Source: Ophthalmolycus amberensis
Lineage: Eukaryota > Chordata > Actinopteri > Perciformes > Zoarcidae
Reading direction: 5' to 3'
Assembly (NCBI GenBank): GCA_024529925.1
Contig: JAFEUB010000917.1
Span: 1 to 64,000, forward strand
Length of the DNA: 64,000 bases
The notes beneath the pieces are model-generated. The model was not told the origin of the DNA and ran no database searches. It was given only the letters and a program-made list of their open reading frames with translations. Below are positions 24,101 through 34,845 of the stretch, in pieces; position 1 is the stretch's first letter, and every line of letters starts with the position of its first letter. The position numbers and the translations under genes were made by a program.

Positions 24101-24877
24101 ACCGCTGCTGCCTGTTACCTGAACGCACAAAACAGCAGTTTCTCAATGTTCCACACAAACATGCAGAAATATACACAAGCTGTTTTTTTTAAAATAGGAC
24201 ACAACGTGGTTATTTGCTCCAGAGGAAGAGGCCCAGATTAGATGGATTTCACAGTTTAATTCTTTTGGACTCAGCACCTGGACGGATACATCTGCATATG
24301 TTTTTACATGACACCACGCGTTGACTCATTTGATGCCAGTGGAAGAATACAAGTAAGTAATCTTCAACTCTCATGGTTTATTTTCACTTCTGCTTTAGTC
24401 TACAACATCAACAATAGCTTCGTTAACACTTACTGATGAATTATTTGGATAACGATCAGCAGGAATTTAAAGGACAAATGATAATGCAGTTAAACTGTCA
24501 GCGATCCGTTCTGCTCTGAACTCACCGAGAGGCTCTCTGCTTGGTATCCCAGCATTCCCTCTGTTGTTGCTGCTGCTGCTGAACCCAAATGTGTTCTCGC
24601 TACTCTGATTGGTTGTGGCTCTGCTCACAGATTTGTTCTGCCCTGCCGACTGCGGCCAGTTGGACCCACGGGCCAGCTCCATCGGTTTGGGTCCCGGTTT
24701 AATCTCAAGCCCAGGTGCAGGTGCAGCAACCGCGGCGACGGCCTGCGATGCAATGATGTCCATCTCATCCAAGTCGTCCTGGGTGAACTCGTCATCTCCA
24801 AACGGGTCATTGAAGGCCACCGCCGTCACTACATCCTGGTTCGAGCCTCGAAGGCGCTTGGTGGGGGGCCAGTTCAT
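16224..24877 (-). CDS. atrip: ATR-interacting protein (ATRIP), 16 coding exons
   Basis: ATRIP brings ATR kinase to RPA-coated single-stranded DNA. Exons (high to low): 24877-24526, 24118-24036, 23772-23602, 23514-23402, 22937-22756, 22684-22589, 21844-21739, 21330-21214, 20942-20714, 20267-20214, 19997-19810, 19242-19106, 18956-18865, 18704-18618, 18326-18125, 16297-16224. All join in phase to 760 residues (human ATRIP, 791). Seen: N-terminal acidic RPA70-binding motif NDPFGDDEFTQDDLDEMD (about 23-40); a Gln/Glu-rich coiled coil in exons 2-4 with REKEFSKK and LQSELQFKEAEI; then conserved helical blocks (GLLLRQPLSPSSLGLSHLLS; SLAVTGLNMLSQNRP; PGAVLFLPLLELHL; TGFSVEDTGLAALRLLYLLV; a near-C-terminal MYDQVIPAVRDTLRKIP) and an acidic end. 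The ATG lies one base after an acceptor (CCCCCACAG, C, ATG), implying a non-coding first exon. Exon 15 has a competing acceptor 20 bp upstream, but only 18326 keeps frame. Confidence 0.94.
16351..16376. repeat. short DNA-transposon-like remnant
   Basis: GGCCAAAAGTATGTGGACAC is the terminal word of a widespread fish interspersed repeat. Only about 25 bp can be recognised, in the last intron of atrip. Confidence 0.35.
16902..17599. mobile_element. hAT-type MITE in the last intron of atrip
   Basis: A 698-bp element bounded by an exact 8-bp target duplication, GTCTTAAG (16894-16901 and 17600-17607). The left end is TAGGGTTGGGTATCG and the reverse complement of the right end is TAGGGTTGGGTACCG. 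8-bp duplications with short inverted ends are the hAT signature. Further subterminal CGATACCGGTGC / GGCACCGATTCC motifs lie inside. No transposase frame is present, so it is non-autonomous. Perfect duplications suggest a fairly recent insertion. Confidence 0.85.
18058..18100. repeat. (AT)n microsatellite
   Basis: About 21 AT units immediately downstream, in the direction of transcription, of the exon 15 donor of atrip. Confidence 0.95.
23028..23282. repeat. 13/14-bp minisatellite in atrip intron 4
   Basis: About 18 tandem units of CTGGGGAACTTAAA or CTGGGGAACTAGA, with a diverged CTCGAGAACT end. Two unit types (14 and 13 bp) alternate in a patchy pattern. Confidence 0.9.
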
Positions 24878-25302
24878 GCTGTGGGGGAGGAAGAGGAAAG
24901 AGACAAGTAAACTAGCTGCAAACAAGGAAATCAGTTCTAGTTGGCTAAACGTTCAGAGTGATTCAAATGTGTTGTAGCTCCTAAACCAAAAAGTACAACC
25001 ATAACTGAATCACTCTGTCAGTCCAGTTTTAAGTCGTTAATTAAACACGTTACGTTATTTGATTCACATACAAACATACTATGGCACCTCCACAGATCGT
25101 TACTCTTTCATATGCTCATTTTTTGCTACTTTCATCAAAGCTTACACATGTTTGACTCATAAGTATAAACTCTAAGACCATTCTTCGTCCATCATCAGCA
25201 AGTTTCAATGCTCTGCTCAGCTGATTTAATAGAAATGAACTGAAACCAGTGGCTACTGCCTTGCAAGAATGATTTGGTATTTCTGTGGGATATCTGTGTT
25301 AC

Positions 25303-25500
25303 CTTGTCTCCTAGTCTCGCTCCTGTTAGCCGTTAGCTAAAAAGACAACTTAGCTGTAGCTCCAATTAGAAGTTGGCCTGCAAAGCTAATACAGCTAACC
25401 ACGTCACAACACTATTTAAATGTCGGTTAAGACGTTAGAGGTGTTCCTTAGTGCTAAATGAAACGGTGACAAAGGTTAAACAGTGGGCCAGCTGCTAAAC
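25303..25500 (-). other. atrip: probable non-coding exon 1 of atrip
   Basis: On the minus strand a donor (GGAGACAAG, then GTAACA) ends at 25303, and the next acceptor (CTCCCCCACAG) joins directly to C-ATG at 24878/24877. The 5' limit is unknown; CCAAT boxes at 25559-25594 suggest a start somewhere around 25400-25520. Confidence 0.45.
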
Positions 25501-25549
25501 AATAGTATGAAGTTCGGGCTAAAAGTTCCGCCAGCTCCGGTGCCACTGA

Positions 25550-25605
25550 CAATCTGACCAATCACAGCACTGCTCTGACAGTCTGACCAATCATAGGCAG
25601 AAAGG
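25550..25605 (-). promoter_or_regulatory. duplicated CCAAT-box promoter element
   Basis: Two near-copies, CTGACCAATCACAG and CTGACCAATCATAG, about 31 bp apart, sit just upstream of the presumed atrip start. On the gene strand they read ATTGGTCAG, an NF-Y type site. No TATA box is evident, as expected for a housekeeping gene. Confidence 0.45.
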
Positions 25606-25814
25606 CTACCATGCGGTGGCCAGGTTGCTGTACAGGTCCCTGTTCGAGACAAACTGTACTAAACGCGCATAGGAAAAAGGATGTGTGTGTATATGTATAC
25701 AGCACATATATTTACATTTATAGACAGACACATATATTTATATAATATAGATATATATAAGTATATATATATATCATAAACTGATATATAAATAAATGTA
25801 TACATATGCATATG

Positions 25815-25821
<7 letters not shown>

Positions 25822-25884
<63 letters not shown>
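25822..25884. repeat. (AT)n microsatellite
   Basis: About 31 AT units inside a wider TA/ATA-rich block (25680-25890). Confidence 0.95.
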
Positions 25885-25888
<4 letters not shown>

Positions 25889-26234
25889 TGTGGTTTTACA
25901 TCTTATTTCTAGCCCACTTTGGGTTTTTGCTCCATAGCAACATTGTCATGTAATATGGCCACAATGCACCAATCAATGGTTGGATTTTGTGAATTAATTT
26001 TTCCCTCATAACGTCCACCATGTTGGTAATCTGATAAGCGTCCACAGTTTTTATCCACATGTTATTCTATAGGCTGATGGATGTTCTCATGAATCACTCT
26101 ATGCATACTATCGACATATAGAAGCTTCTTGTGGCTTCACAGCAACAGCAAGTGTGCTTTTCCATTTTTAGACACAGACAGGTGTGTCGCAGCTGAGGCT
26201 CTACAGTGTGAGTGTGTGTGTGTAACACTGACAC

Positions 26235-26238
26235 ATGC

Positions 26239-26277
<39 letters not shown>

Positions 26278-26474
26278 GCCTCCGTACTTCAGTACAGAAA
26301 TGGCAAAGCTCAGCGACAGGCATCCAGATGGACCCATCATCATCTTTAGCAAGACACACACACACACACACGATCATCACGAACATCTGCAGCATCGCCG
26401 GTGTCACGCAGGTCTCCACTGCACAAATTCAGCTCTTCATGTCTTCAAAATATAATTAATTCGATAAGCAAAGT

Positions 26475-26515
<41 letters not shown>

Positions 26516-26640
26516 ATATATATTTGGCAGGCGAGTCGGTTGCCATAACAACCAAACAGTCAAAGCAGGATCATTGAGTGAATCAGATTAAATGAAGCCT
26601 ACACAGAGTTGTGTGTGAGTGTGTGTGTGTGTGTGTGTGT
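26235..26640. repeat. TC, CA and TG microsatellites
   Basis: (CT)n at about 26240-26273, (CA)n at about 26355-26371 and 26476-26512, and (TG)n at about 26611-26640. Confidence 0.9.
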
Positions 26641-28223
26641 TTTACTGCAGAGCAGAGGAGCGGCTGTAACTCTCATATATTTCTGATTCTGTCCATTGTG
26701 GATTTGAGACTTTTCTGACTGTCCTCTCCTGCGGTGTCCTCTCATGGGGCGATCAGAGCGAGAGCTGTGTTCAAATAAAGATGGACACAATGTCCCTTGT
26801 GAAATTCACAGATGGATATAAACCTCTCAATTGGGAGTCACCAAGTTCAAAATCATCAAGTTTAAGTCGAGAGTCTAGACTCCCTAGAAAAGAGTGCTGC
26901 AGGAATGAGTCCTAAACCTCGGAAATGAGAAAATCTTTGCGCTATATGGTTCCCTCATCTCGAAGTCTATGGGTTTTTTAGAATAGGTTTTTGGTTAGAT
27001 GCCTCAAATGAGGTCTGCAGTAACACAAGCTTTAATATTTTTGTTCAACAATATTGAAATACGTTAGAAGAAACCCTATACATTTTGAAGGTTTTAAGTG
27101 TCTTAAAAAAGGCGGTTGCTAACAAGTGGCTGAATGAGACAAGAAAACGTCATCAAACCGACGAGTCCGCCTTCTCAGTCTCGTTGTGTGTACTCGTGCC
27201 ATTGTGGAGTATTGCTTATAGCCTAACGATGGCTTTTTACTTCTACCGACTGCATTCACGCTTCAAAAATCATAAAAGTGCTGTTCATTTGTGAAGATAT
27301 AATGAGAACCATGCATTAAGGTTTTAAATATTTACATGCGTCACATGAATGACGACCATGAAAGGAAGATGCATGAGCGGGCTGCATCACACACCATCAT
27401 GGTGCATACGTCTTTCCTGAATGAGAAAAAGGTTGAGATAGGCTCTGGACATTCTAGCATATTGCACAACAATATATAATATGCATTGTTACATTGAACT
27501 GGTTAGTATTATTAGACATTTATTGCTCATGGGACTCAACCTATGTGCTTTGGCCTCGTTTATTAACAGCTGCTATAATTCCTACACACCAACAGATGCT
27601 CCATCACTGCGCTCGCTGAGTTCAAGGCCCTGAAGGTTCAAGTCTTTTTTTTTCGAGATAAAGAGAAAGAAAGTCAGAAAACGTCATCAGATTTTATTCG
27701 TTTGTTTGATTAGTCTAATAGGTTGCTTTTGTTTCAGTGCAGTACCTCAACTCAGGTACAGTTTCTTGGTCCACACGGGGTCTAGCTGTCCTCTGGTCCC
27801 TTCCCGCTTGTGTCCCTCTCTTTATTTGTTAATCAATTTGTGCATACTGAAATTCCCAATCTGAAGCAGAGCACCAGTACACATGAGGGACTACATATCC
27901 CAGCACACCTTGAGCAGCATCTGCTGGAGAATCCTGGATGAACAGCTAGAAGATGGATGGTTGGATGGTGTGTTTCCTCTGTTACTGTGTGTATCGCTGC
28001 AGTACAGGCTCCCCCCTGTACATGTCGAGGCTTCATGAGGCATTTCAGTCAGAGAGGAAGACACCCGGAGGGAGACCGCTGCATCTGATTGGCTGATGAC
28101 CCTTAACAGGCCACCAATCAGACACCTTCCTCGCTGTGTGACTGCGTGTGTTTCCCTCTCCGTCTCTGAACACATTGTTTCAGCCTGCGCATATTTTTAT
28201 GTTTGCAGAGCTGCATGCATGCA

Positions 28224-28472
28224 TGTGTGTGTGTGTGTGTGTGTCTGTGTGCAGGATGCTAAAACCGGGAGCTGTGAAGGAGGGGGAGGGGCGAGGATAG
28301 AGGTGCTGAAGAAATAGATGAAAAAAGAAAGAAAGACGGATACATAGAAGAGAAGAGGAGAGGAGGAGGATAGTGAGGAGAGGACAGATGCTGAGGAGAG
28401 AGTGATAGTAAACGGCACGCTGAGGAGAGATAGACGGAGAGAGTGAGGAGGAGGAGGAGGAGGAGGAGGAGA
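28224..28472. repeat. TG repeat and purine-rich GGA tract in the presumed 5' UTR/promoter
   Basis: (TG)n at about 28224-28246 and a purine-rich block at about 28318-28475 ending in (GAG)8-type repeats, directly upstream of the ATG at 28550. Such GA-rich DNA may be part of the 5' UTR or core promoter of the PDZRN-like gene. Confidence 0.7.
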
Positions 28473-28549
28473 CGATCTGCTGGAGGAAGCAGCAGCAGCA
28501 TCGTAGATTTTCATAGGAACCAAGGCAGCTTTCCTCTGTTGCCGTGACG

Positions 28550-29092
28550 ATGGGCTGCTGGCTCTCTGGACCGTGGATGGGCGACCAAACGGTGAGCATC
28601 CAAAGACCTGCCTCCATGTTATAAATGATGCTGTGTGTTTCATGACGTCTCATTGGAAGAAGATGGAACCGAGCTCTGTGAGGCGCTTTGAGGTTTGTGT
28701 GTGTGTGAGTGTGTGTGTGTAGATGCAGATGCAAAATGGCATCATTTCATGAATTCTGCCGGACTCTGCATTTGTGTGTGGATAATTAACCTAATTTATG
28801 TGTGTTTCATAAGACAGTTCATGTCTAATTATTTTGGGAATATGTAGAATTTTCATGTTGTGGCTCATATTCGTCATCTCCATCTGCTGAAGGCTCTCCG
28901 TCGTTCTGCTGCCGTCCTCTGTATCCACACACAGGTACCATTTTGTGCTCCTCAGCTCATGCTATGTGTGTGTGTGTGTGTGTGTGTTTGTACGTGTGTG
29001 CGCCTGGTTGAATGTAGCTGAGGGTGACTCATGGTTGTGATTTGCTGGAGTTAAAAATACTGTTCATGCATCTAATTCGATGGCTGCTGAGA

Positions 29093-29150
<58 letters not shown>

Positions 29151-32100
29151 CCAGGGAGGATGAGGCTCATACTGGCTCGTAGATGTTAACCCTTTAATGG
29201 GAACATGGACACCATGTTCACACTTGTCATATTTGATTTTAATCAACTGTTTGTCATATTGGACTGAATCCACCATCTGCGTGCAGACAGAGCTGTGTCT
29301 TGTGACCCAGTTGCATAATTTCAGCTAATTCAGAGTTTTCAGTTCATGGTGTGTTGTGCACACTGTAAAAAGAAAGACCAGAAGTGCAGTAAAAATGGTA
29401 GCGTGCAGACATAAATTTGATTGTGGTATCATTTATGCCATTTTCCCACGATGCATGGCAGCATTCCAACTTCCATAAAATTGTTGGACTTAAGAGAAAC
29501 AGATTAAAAAGGAGAGAGGTGCAGCTGAGGCTGAGAAATGGTGACTTTAATTCCTAAGTATTTATCAAACACTATATCTTTCATATAGTGCAACTGGATA
29601 GTGTCTTCTGATTAGTCCCTCCCTGCCTGGTAAACAGCCACATCTTTAAAACTCCACTGCTCAAATTCTAACGCAGGTTTTCTGTTATACATTTGTGGCC
29701 TTCAAGCCCAAGCAGAGGTAACTCCGATGACATCACTATGACATCATCAGGGTTATCCTCCAGAACCAAAGAAGGCATTGTGCTTTCACAGGCTGAGGAG
29801 GAACTGGTTGTTCTTCTAACCGTGTGGAGGAGTTGGAGTACGATGTGGCAAAAAAATGTCATGTCACAAGGCGGGAACACGATCAAATTATTTTTCCATC
29901 CAAATTCAAAAAACGAATTCTCAAGTTCTCAAATGTAATACTTAGTTTCTTTAAATTAGTTACTTTTCAAAATGTTAAATGTTACTTTTAAAACTGGTTC
30001 GCCAGTTACTCGTGTTATTTCCTTCTTCCAAAACAGTGGTGAAGAGCACCAGGAGCAAATGTCAGGAGTTCAATTTTTATTAAAAATAAATTAAGCCTGG
30101 TGTCTTAACTGCATGCCAAATTAATGAAGAGCACTCAAAGTCAAATTGCCTCTTAAGTTACCATATGACCAGTTGCTGACAAGCAATGTAATTGTGTAAT
30201 AGGCTATTTTTTCAGTGCAGTGCTCAGCCAACATCTAACAGTGTGGCTACATTGCATCACGTCCAGCAAACTTCACTGTAGAACTATGAAGGCAAGCATC
30301 ACCTTTTTTTGCATTCAGTGAATTAAACTGATCATAAATCATATAAAACATCAATATTGACATAAATCCGTCCTGCTTATTGATTTATAGCATCATCAAC
30401 AATTGCCAAAGAATGACTGTATATATCTTATGTTGACTAAGTCTAGCTAACACCAGTGCTAATGATGCTAAAGGCTGCAGGAGGCACATGCTGCCACCCA
30501 GTTCTTCGAAAGAACAAATAATTGCTGACCATTTCGTAAATAGTTTGATATCAGATGATTAACATGAAACTGATAGTTTCAAAATAGATTTTCCTGTTTG
30601 AGATTGACATTTTTTCTCAAATCCAGTTTCCTCATTATAATCAGATGCTTTGACATGATCAGAAGATAGAATGATGCAGCGGCTCATTATTTTCATACAA
30701 ACATTGACTTGACTGATTGATCTGTGATGCTATATTGTGTCTGGTATTTGTCAATCTACAGAGAATACTCGGAAACTCTGCCGCTGTAAGGAGCTTTTTT
30801 AGCTTCTTTAAGCTTCTAGTTTGTTTTTATGACATCTGTTTTACGCCAAACGGCAGACTAAAAAAAAGTCAGCTTCTATCTGGTGAACACGGTGAACTAT
30901 CGAAAAGCTAAAGAACCAGATGTTTTTCTCCAAACCAGTGCTAAAAGTGAGCATGAACTTACATTCATCAGGTGGACACACACATAACTCCAACAGGATG
31001 ATCATCTCGCTCTGTGGCTGTCGGAATAAGCAGGTGTTTGCGAACATCACATCCCTTCTCTTCTTCTCTCTGCTCGTCTCAGGTGAGTGGGCGGAGTCTC
31101 ACCAACCTGAGCCAGCAGGATGCTCTGCGAATCCTGGCGGCCAGTCAGCGTCCAATCACCATGCAGATCAAGGGTCAGAGGGGGTGTGGCACCGAGGCAG
31201 ACAGGGGAATCTGGGAGCCGCTTCCCCTCAATCTGCAGCATCTCAACCTGCCCCTCCCACTGATGGCGGGGCTCAACGCCTCCAGCCCCTCCTACCAGGA
31301 CAGGTAAACACACACACATACACACACAGAGAAAGACAAGTTATCATGATCAATATGAATGATTGACAAATGGAGTACATTATAGGTTTTTTTTGTTCCG
31401 CACATGATTTAAAAAAATGTTTTCTTTGTCTTGAAGACGTCCTAATTCTGTGTTCTTGTCGTCTGTTTCAGACATTATTACAGCCATCTGTCTCTGCCAC
31501 AAGATCACTGTGAAGCAGGACGGTACAGCTACCTGTCCAGCTCCCCACGGGACACTGTGGACATCGGCCACCAGGTGACACTGACACACTAACACACTCA
31601 CATTGAAAATGTTACAATTTAAATGCAACAATCTTAAAAAATATATTGGATGTCTTATCATATCTGGCCTCAGCAATGATCGATTTCAAATTCTTTACAT
31701 TGGCAGCTTAGTCCGGATTTGACAAAGGATTCCTGCAATTAGTAATAAATGAACAACTCATTAACATAAAAATGCTTTGTCATTGTTTCACATCATGAAT
31801 CCCTCAGGATCCAGAACTGACTGGTCGTGGACCAAAGGGACAGAACTGCCTGATGGGATGTTGCAATGCAAACCTGGAGGAACCTAACGGGTTCCACAGT
31901 CAGGTAACCAACGCTGTGTTGTGTATCTTATAGCTGCATATCGTCATTTTGCAATAACTGTGTCAGAGTCAATAAGAGTTTCAGTACTGATACAAAATAA
32001 TTACCTTTCTCGTTTTGAGTAGAAATAACAGAAATTGAGAGTGATTGCAATTTGTTCTTATCGTTCTATAAATATCACGAACAATATCTTTTGATTCAAG

Positions 32101-34845
32101 TCTCAAGTGCACCATGCTTAGTGTGCAGAGGGTGTGGTAGTGCAATCTGTTCATTCTTATGCCATTGTGTCACAACCAGAGAGCAGGAATAAGGGTTGGA
32201 CGTGAGAGAATATTTATCTGTTTTCTGCAAAAACCTGAAATTTGTCTTTCGTTATAAATCTGATGATATGCTGTCAGCTGTTAAATATCTACATGTCTGG
32301 TACATGTCTGGGTCTGACTGTTGCAGACAGAGTAGGGAAGTCACAAAATATTGAGAGGCGGACTGACACATTTTTGGTTTTGGTCTTTTCATAAGACTTG
32401 TTGAAAAGAGTAATACAGAATATGGGCACCCTTATTCTTTAACTAAACAAGCCAAACTTACTGAAATATATCAGTTCAATGTTGTCCAACATACAAGAAC
32501 TTTGCCTCGATAAAAATCATAAAAGAAACAAAATTTGTATTTACGTATGGAAATATCTTATAAAAGAGACGAAGACTAAGATTCTGACCAAGAATTCACT
32601 AACCTTCTTTAGTTGACAGTTTCTCACTGCTACAAACACATTTAGTCATCACTCAGAAGGTACCGCAGTCCCGCACAGATAAAATATGAAAGATGTAGTT
32701 ATTTATAGTGTTTTGGTGTGTGTATTTGTGTAAATGATCACGGGACTGAGGATGCTTGTTGTTGCAGACGGACGACGAGGACTTCATGCTGGAGAAGCCG
32801 CTGGGCTTCCAGCCGCTGCACCATGAGCTTGACAGCGGTCTCGGCTGGACTGATGGTTCCCTCCACCAGGGCGACCTCTCGGGGCTGGAGACCGAGGAGG
32901 GAGGCCTGGAGGACTGTCATCCGCACGGGGGCCTTGCCCCAGGGGGTTGTGGAGGCTTCGGAGGAGGCGGCTCTCCTTCTTCTGAGTCCTTTATTTCCTC
33001 AGAGCTCAGCGACTCGGGCTTCTACAGCGTGAGCACCGGGGAGTTCAGGCACTTCCAGAGGCTGCTGGAGAAGCGAATGCGGATGTACAACGCCCGGCTG
33101 CAACATCAGGGCGAAGCCTGCGAGAGGCGGGAGCGGCGTGACAGCTGCCCCAAGAGCCACCGCGAGCTTCTGGAGGCCATCCCTGAGGTGCTGACCATGC
33201 AGTCTCAGTGTCCACACCTGCAGCTCGAGATGGAGGACGGTGCTGGGCCCATGATGGATATCCCACCCCGCGGACTTTTCAGGTAGAAGCTGACAGAATG
33301 ACTGCCCCTGCAAAAGGGCAGACTAGGTGTAAGAAGATAGAATTACATGGTGGTTTCAAGTTCTGTCTGCTTTGTTGACCTCACTGTCTGTTTGTATTTC
33401 CAGGGTTTCATCGGTCCAGTTCCATAAAGCTGACCGGCCCTGTCTGGACCGTCACAGCTCCAGCAGTGGAGCCCTCTTCAACCCCTCCCACGCTCATGCT
33501 GGAGTCTCACGAATGACTGCCCCGGTCCTCTCCACCTGCAGCACCCCATCCAGCAACCGGAGATCACTAGTACCCATGCAGCAGCACCACCAGAGCTCCA
33601 GTTCAGTGGGGATGCTGAGGAGAAGCCGAACTCTGCACCATCGCCCTCCTCCACAAGAGTACCGCCGTCGAGCCAGCCACCCAGCTTCTCCATCCTACTG
33701 CGCTGCAACCCTGCACCACTGCGGAGGTGGTCCGCCACATAGCGTCCTGCCACCGGGCCTGGCAGAGGAAGGTGAGCTGGTGGCTGGTGTGTTGGCTTCT
33801 CACCCAGCAGGCCTGTCCCTTTCACCACAACAACACCCCACTTCTGTGGGGCACATCAGGGGCACCAACACCCACGAACGCTGCTACGACAACAATCATA
33901 ATGCCCAGATCGCTCACCACGACTGGTGGCACTCGCAAGAAAGAAACTTGATGCCGGAGCAACTGGTGACAGAAAGGGACAGAGAGATCGAGAGGGAACT
34001 GGAACAAAAGAGGCAAATGCAAGAGAAAGAGCTGGAGAGGGAGAGGGAGGCGCAGATTCAAGAGGAGATGGAAAGAGAGAGGCAGCAGGAGCTGGGGAGG
34101 TGCCGAGCAAGAGAACAGCAGCACCTCCAGGTTTTGGTCCACCCTCCTCAGGCTGGGGATGTCAACGATACCTGGCCGAAACCGGCCAACCGTCAGTCCC
34201 AGGGTGGCGGGGGAGGCAGAGGTCTCTACAGCACCCTGGAGGGCCACATAGGGGCCGGCTGTGCTGCTGGATGGGATGCAAAGATAGGACACATGAACAC
34301 ATGTTCAAGCCCGAATCCCAGTTGTGGTTTGCAGCCAAAACTTAATCCGAGCTCCAAACCCAACGCAACCTCGCGGATCTCCAGAAACCAGCTCCTGAGA
34401 GACCGGGCGTCCCAGCTGGCAGATGAACGCAGTGGGATGAGCACAGATGAGGAGAACAATACCGACATGCTGATGGGTCGGTACTGGAGTCGAATGGAGA
34501 GAAAGGGAACACTTCCTGTTGGCCCGTGAGCAGAGGCAGCAGCAGCTGCAGGCCAGAGGAGGAACTATCCGCGACGTCATCTTCAGGGGCGGAGCTATCG
34601 CTGGGGGTGGAGGAGCCTCTGTTGGAGACGGAAGTGTGCTGGACAGCAGAGGGGGCGGAGCTTTTGCAGAAGGGAGGTGCCACACGGTCCTGGAGCTGAG
34701 TCAGAGGAAGCTGAGTCGTCTGAGGAACAGGAAGCTGTTGGATGACTGGACGACAGTCGAGGAGCTGCTGACTCATGGGACCAGGCTGAACAACCATGAG
34801 GACATGCTGTGTACCAGCTCCCTGCTGACGGTCACCACCGTATAA
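28550..34845 (+). CDS. PDZRN3/PDZRN4-related protein lacking RING, with a frameshifted C-terminus
   Basis: Six exons: 28550-28591, 31083-31303, 31472-31574, 31808-31903, 32768-33282, 33404 onward. As read, translation stops at 34527-34529 (700 residues). The next frame then continues with a conserved PDZRN C-terminus to 34843-34845. PDZRN proteins are RING E3 ligases with PDZ domains that act at synapses and in WNT/planar polarity signalling. Seen: a 14-residue first exon beginning MGCW (possible N-myristoylation); the last strand/helix of one PDZ domain (VSGRSLTNLSQQDALRILAA, compare family VNGRDL); the Ser/Asp linker ELDSGLGWTDGS; SESFISSELSDSGFY; an ER-rich coiled coil (about 33960-34130); DERSGMSTDEENNTDMLMGR; then, in the shifted frame, EELLTHGT and the C-terminal class I PDZ ligand TVTTV. 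There is no RING, TRAF-type zinc finger or full PDZ in the window. Human PDZRN4 has a short isoform starting at an MGC exon, which this resembles. Confidence 0.75.
28592..31082 (+). other. intron 1 of the PDZRN-like gene
   Basis: About 2.5 kb, containing (TG)n at about 28697-28720, 28964-28987 and 29100-29150, and AT-rich sequence with dispersed-repeat-like segments (about 29590-29930). No exon of a RING or additional PDZ domain was recognised. Confidence 0.5.

Larger units (their letters stand above)
25606..28309. other. intergenic region between atrip and the PDZRN-like gene (divergent)
   Basis: AT-rich sequence with microsatellites and no supported gene. It presumably holds part of the upstream regulatory DNA of both genes. 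Confidence 0.5.

Noticed and set aside
28180..28734. 184-codon minus-strand Ser/Leu-rich frame
   Set aside because: It is the complement of a purine-rich GA/GGA tract and TG repeats and is low complexity.
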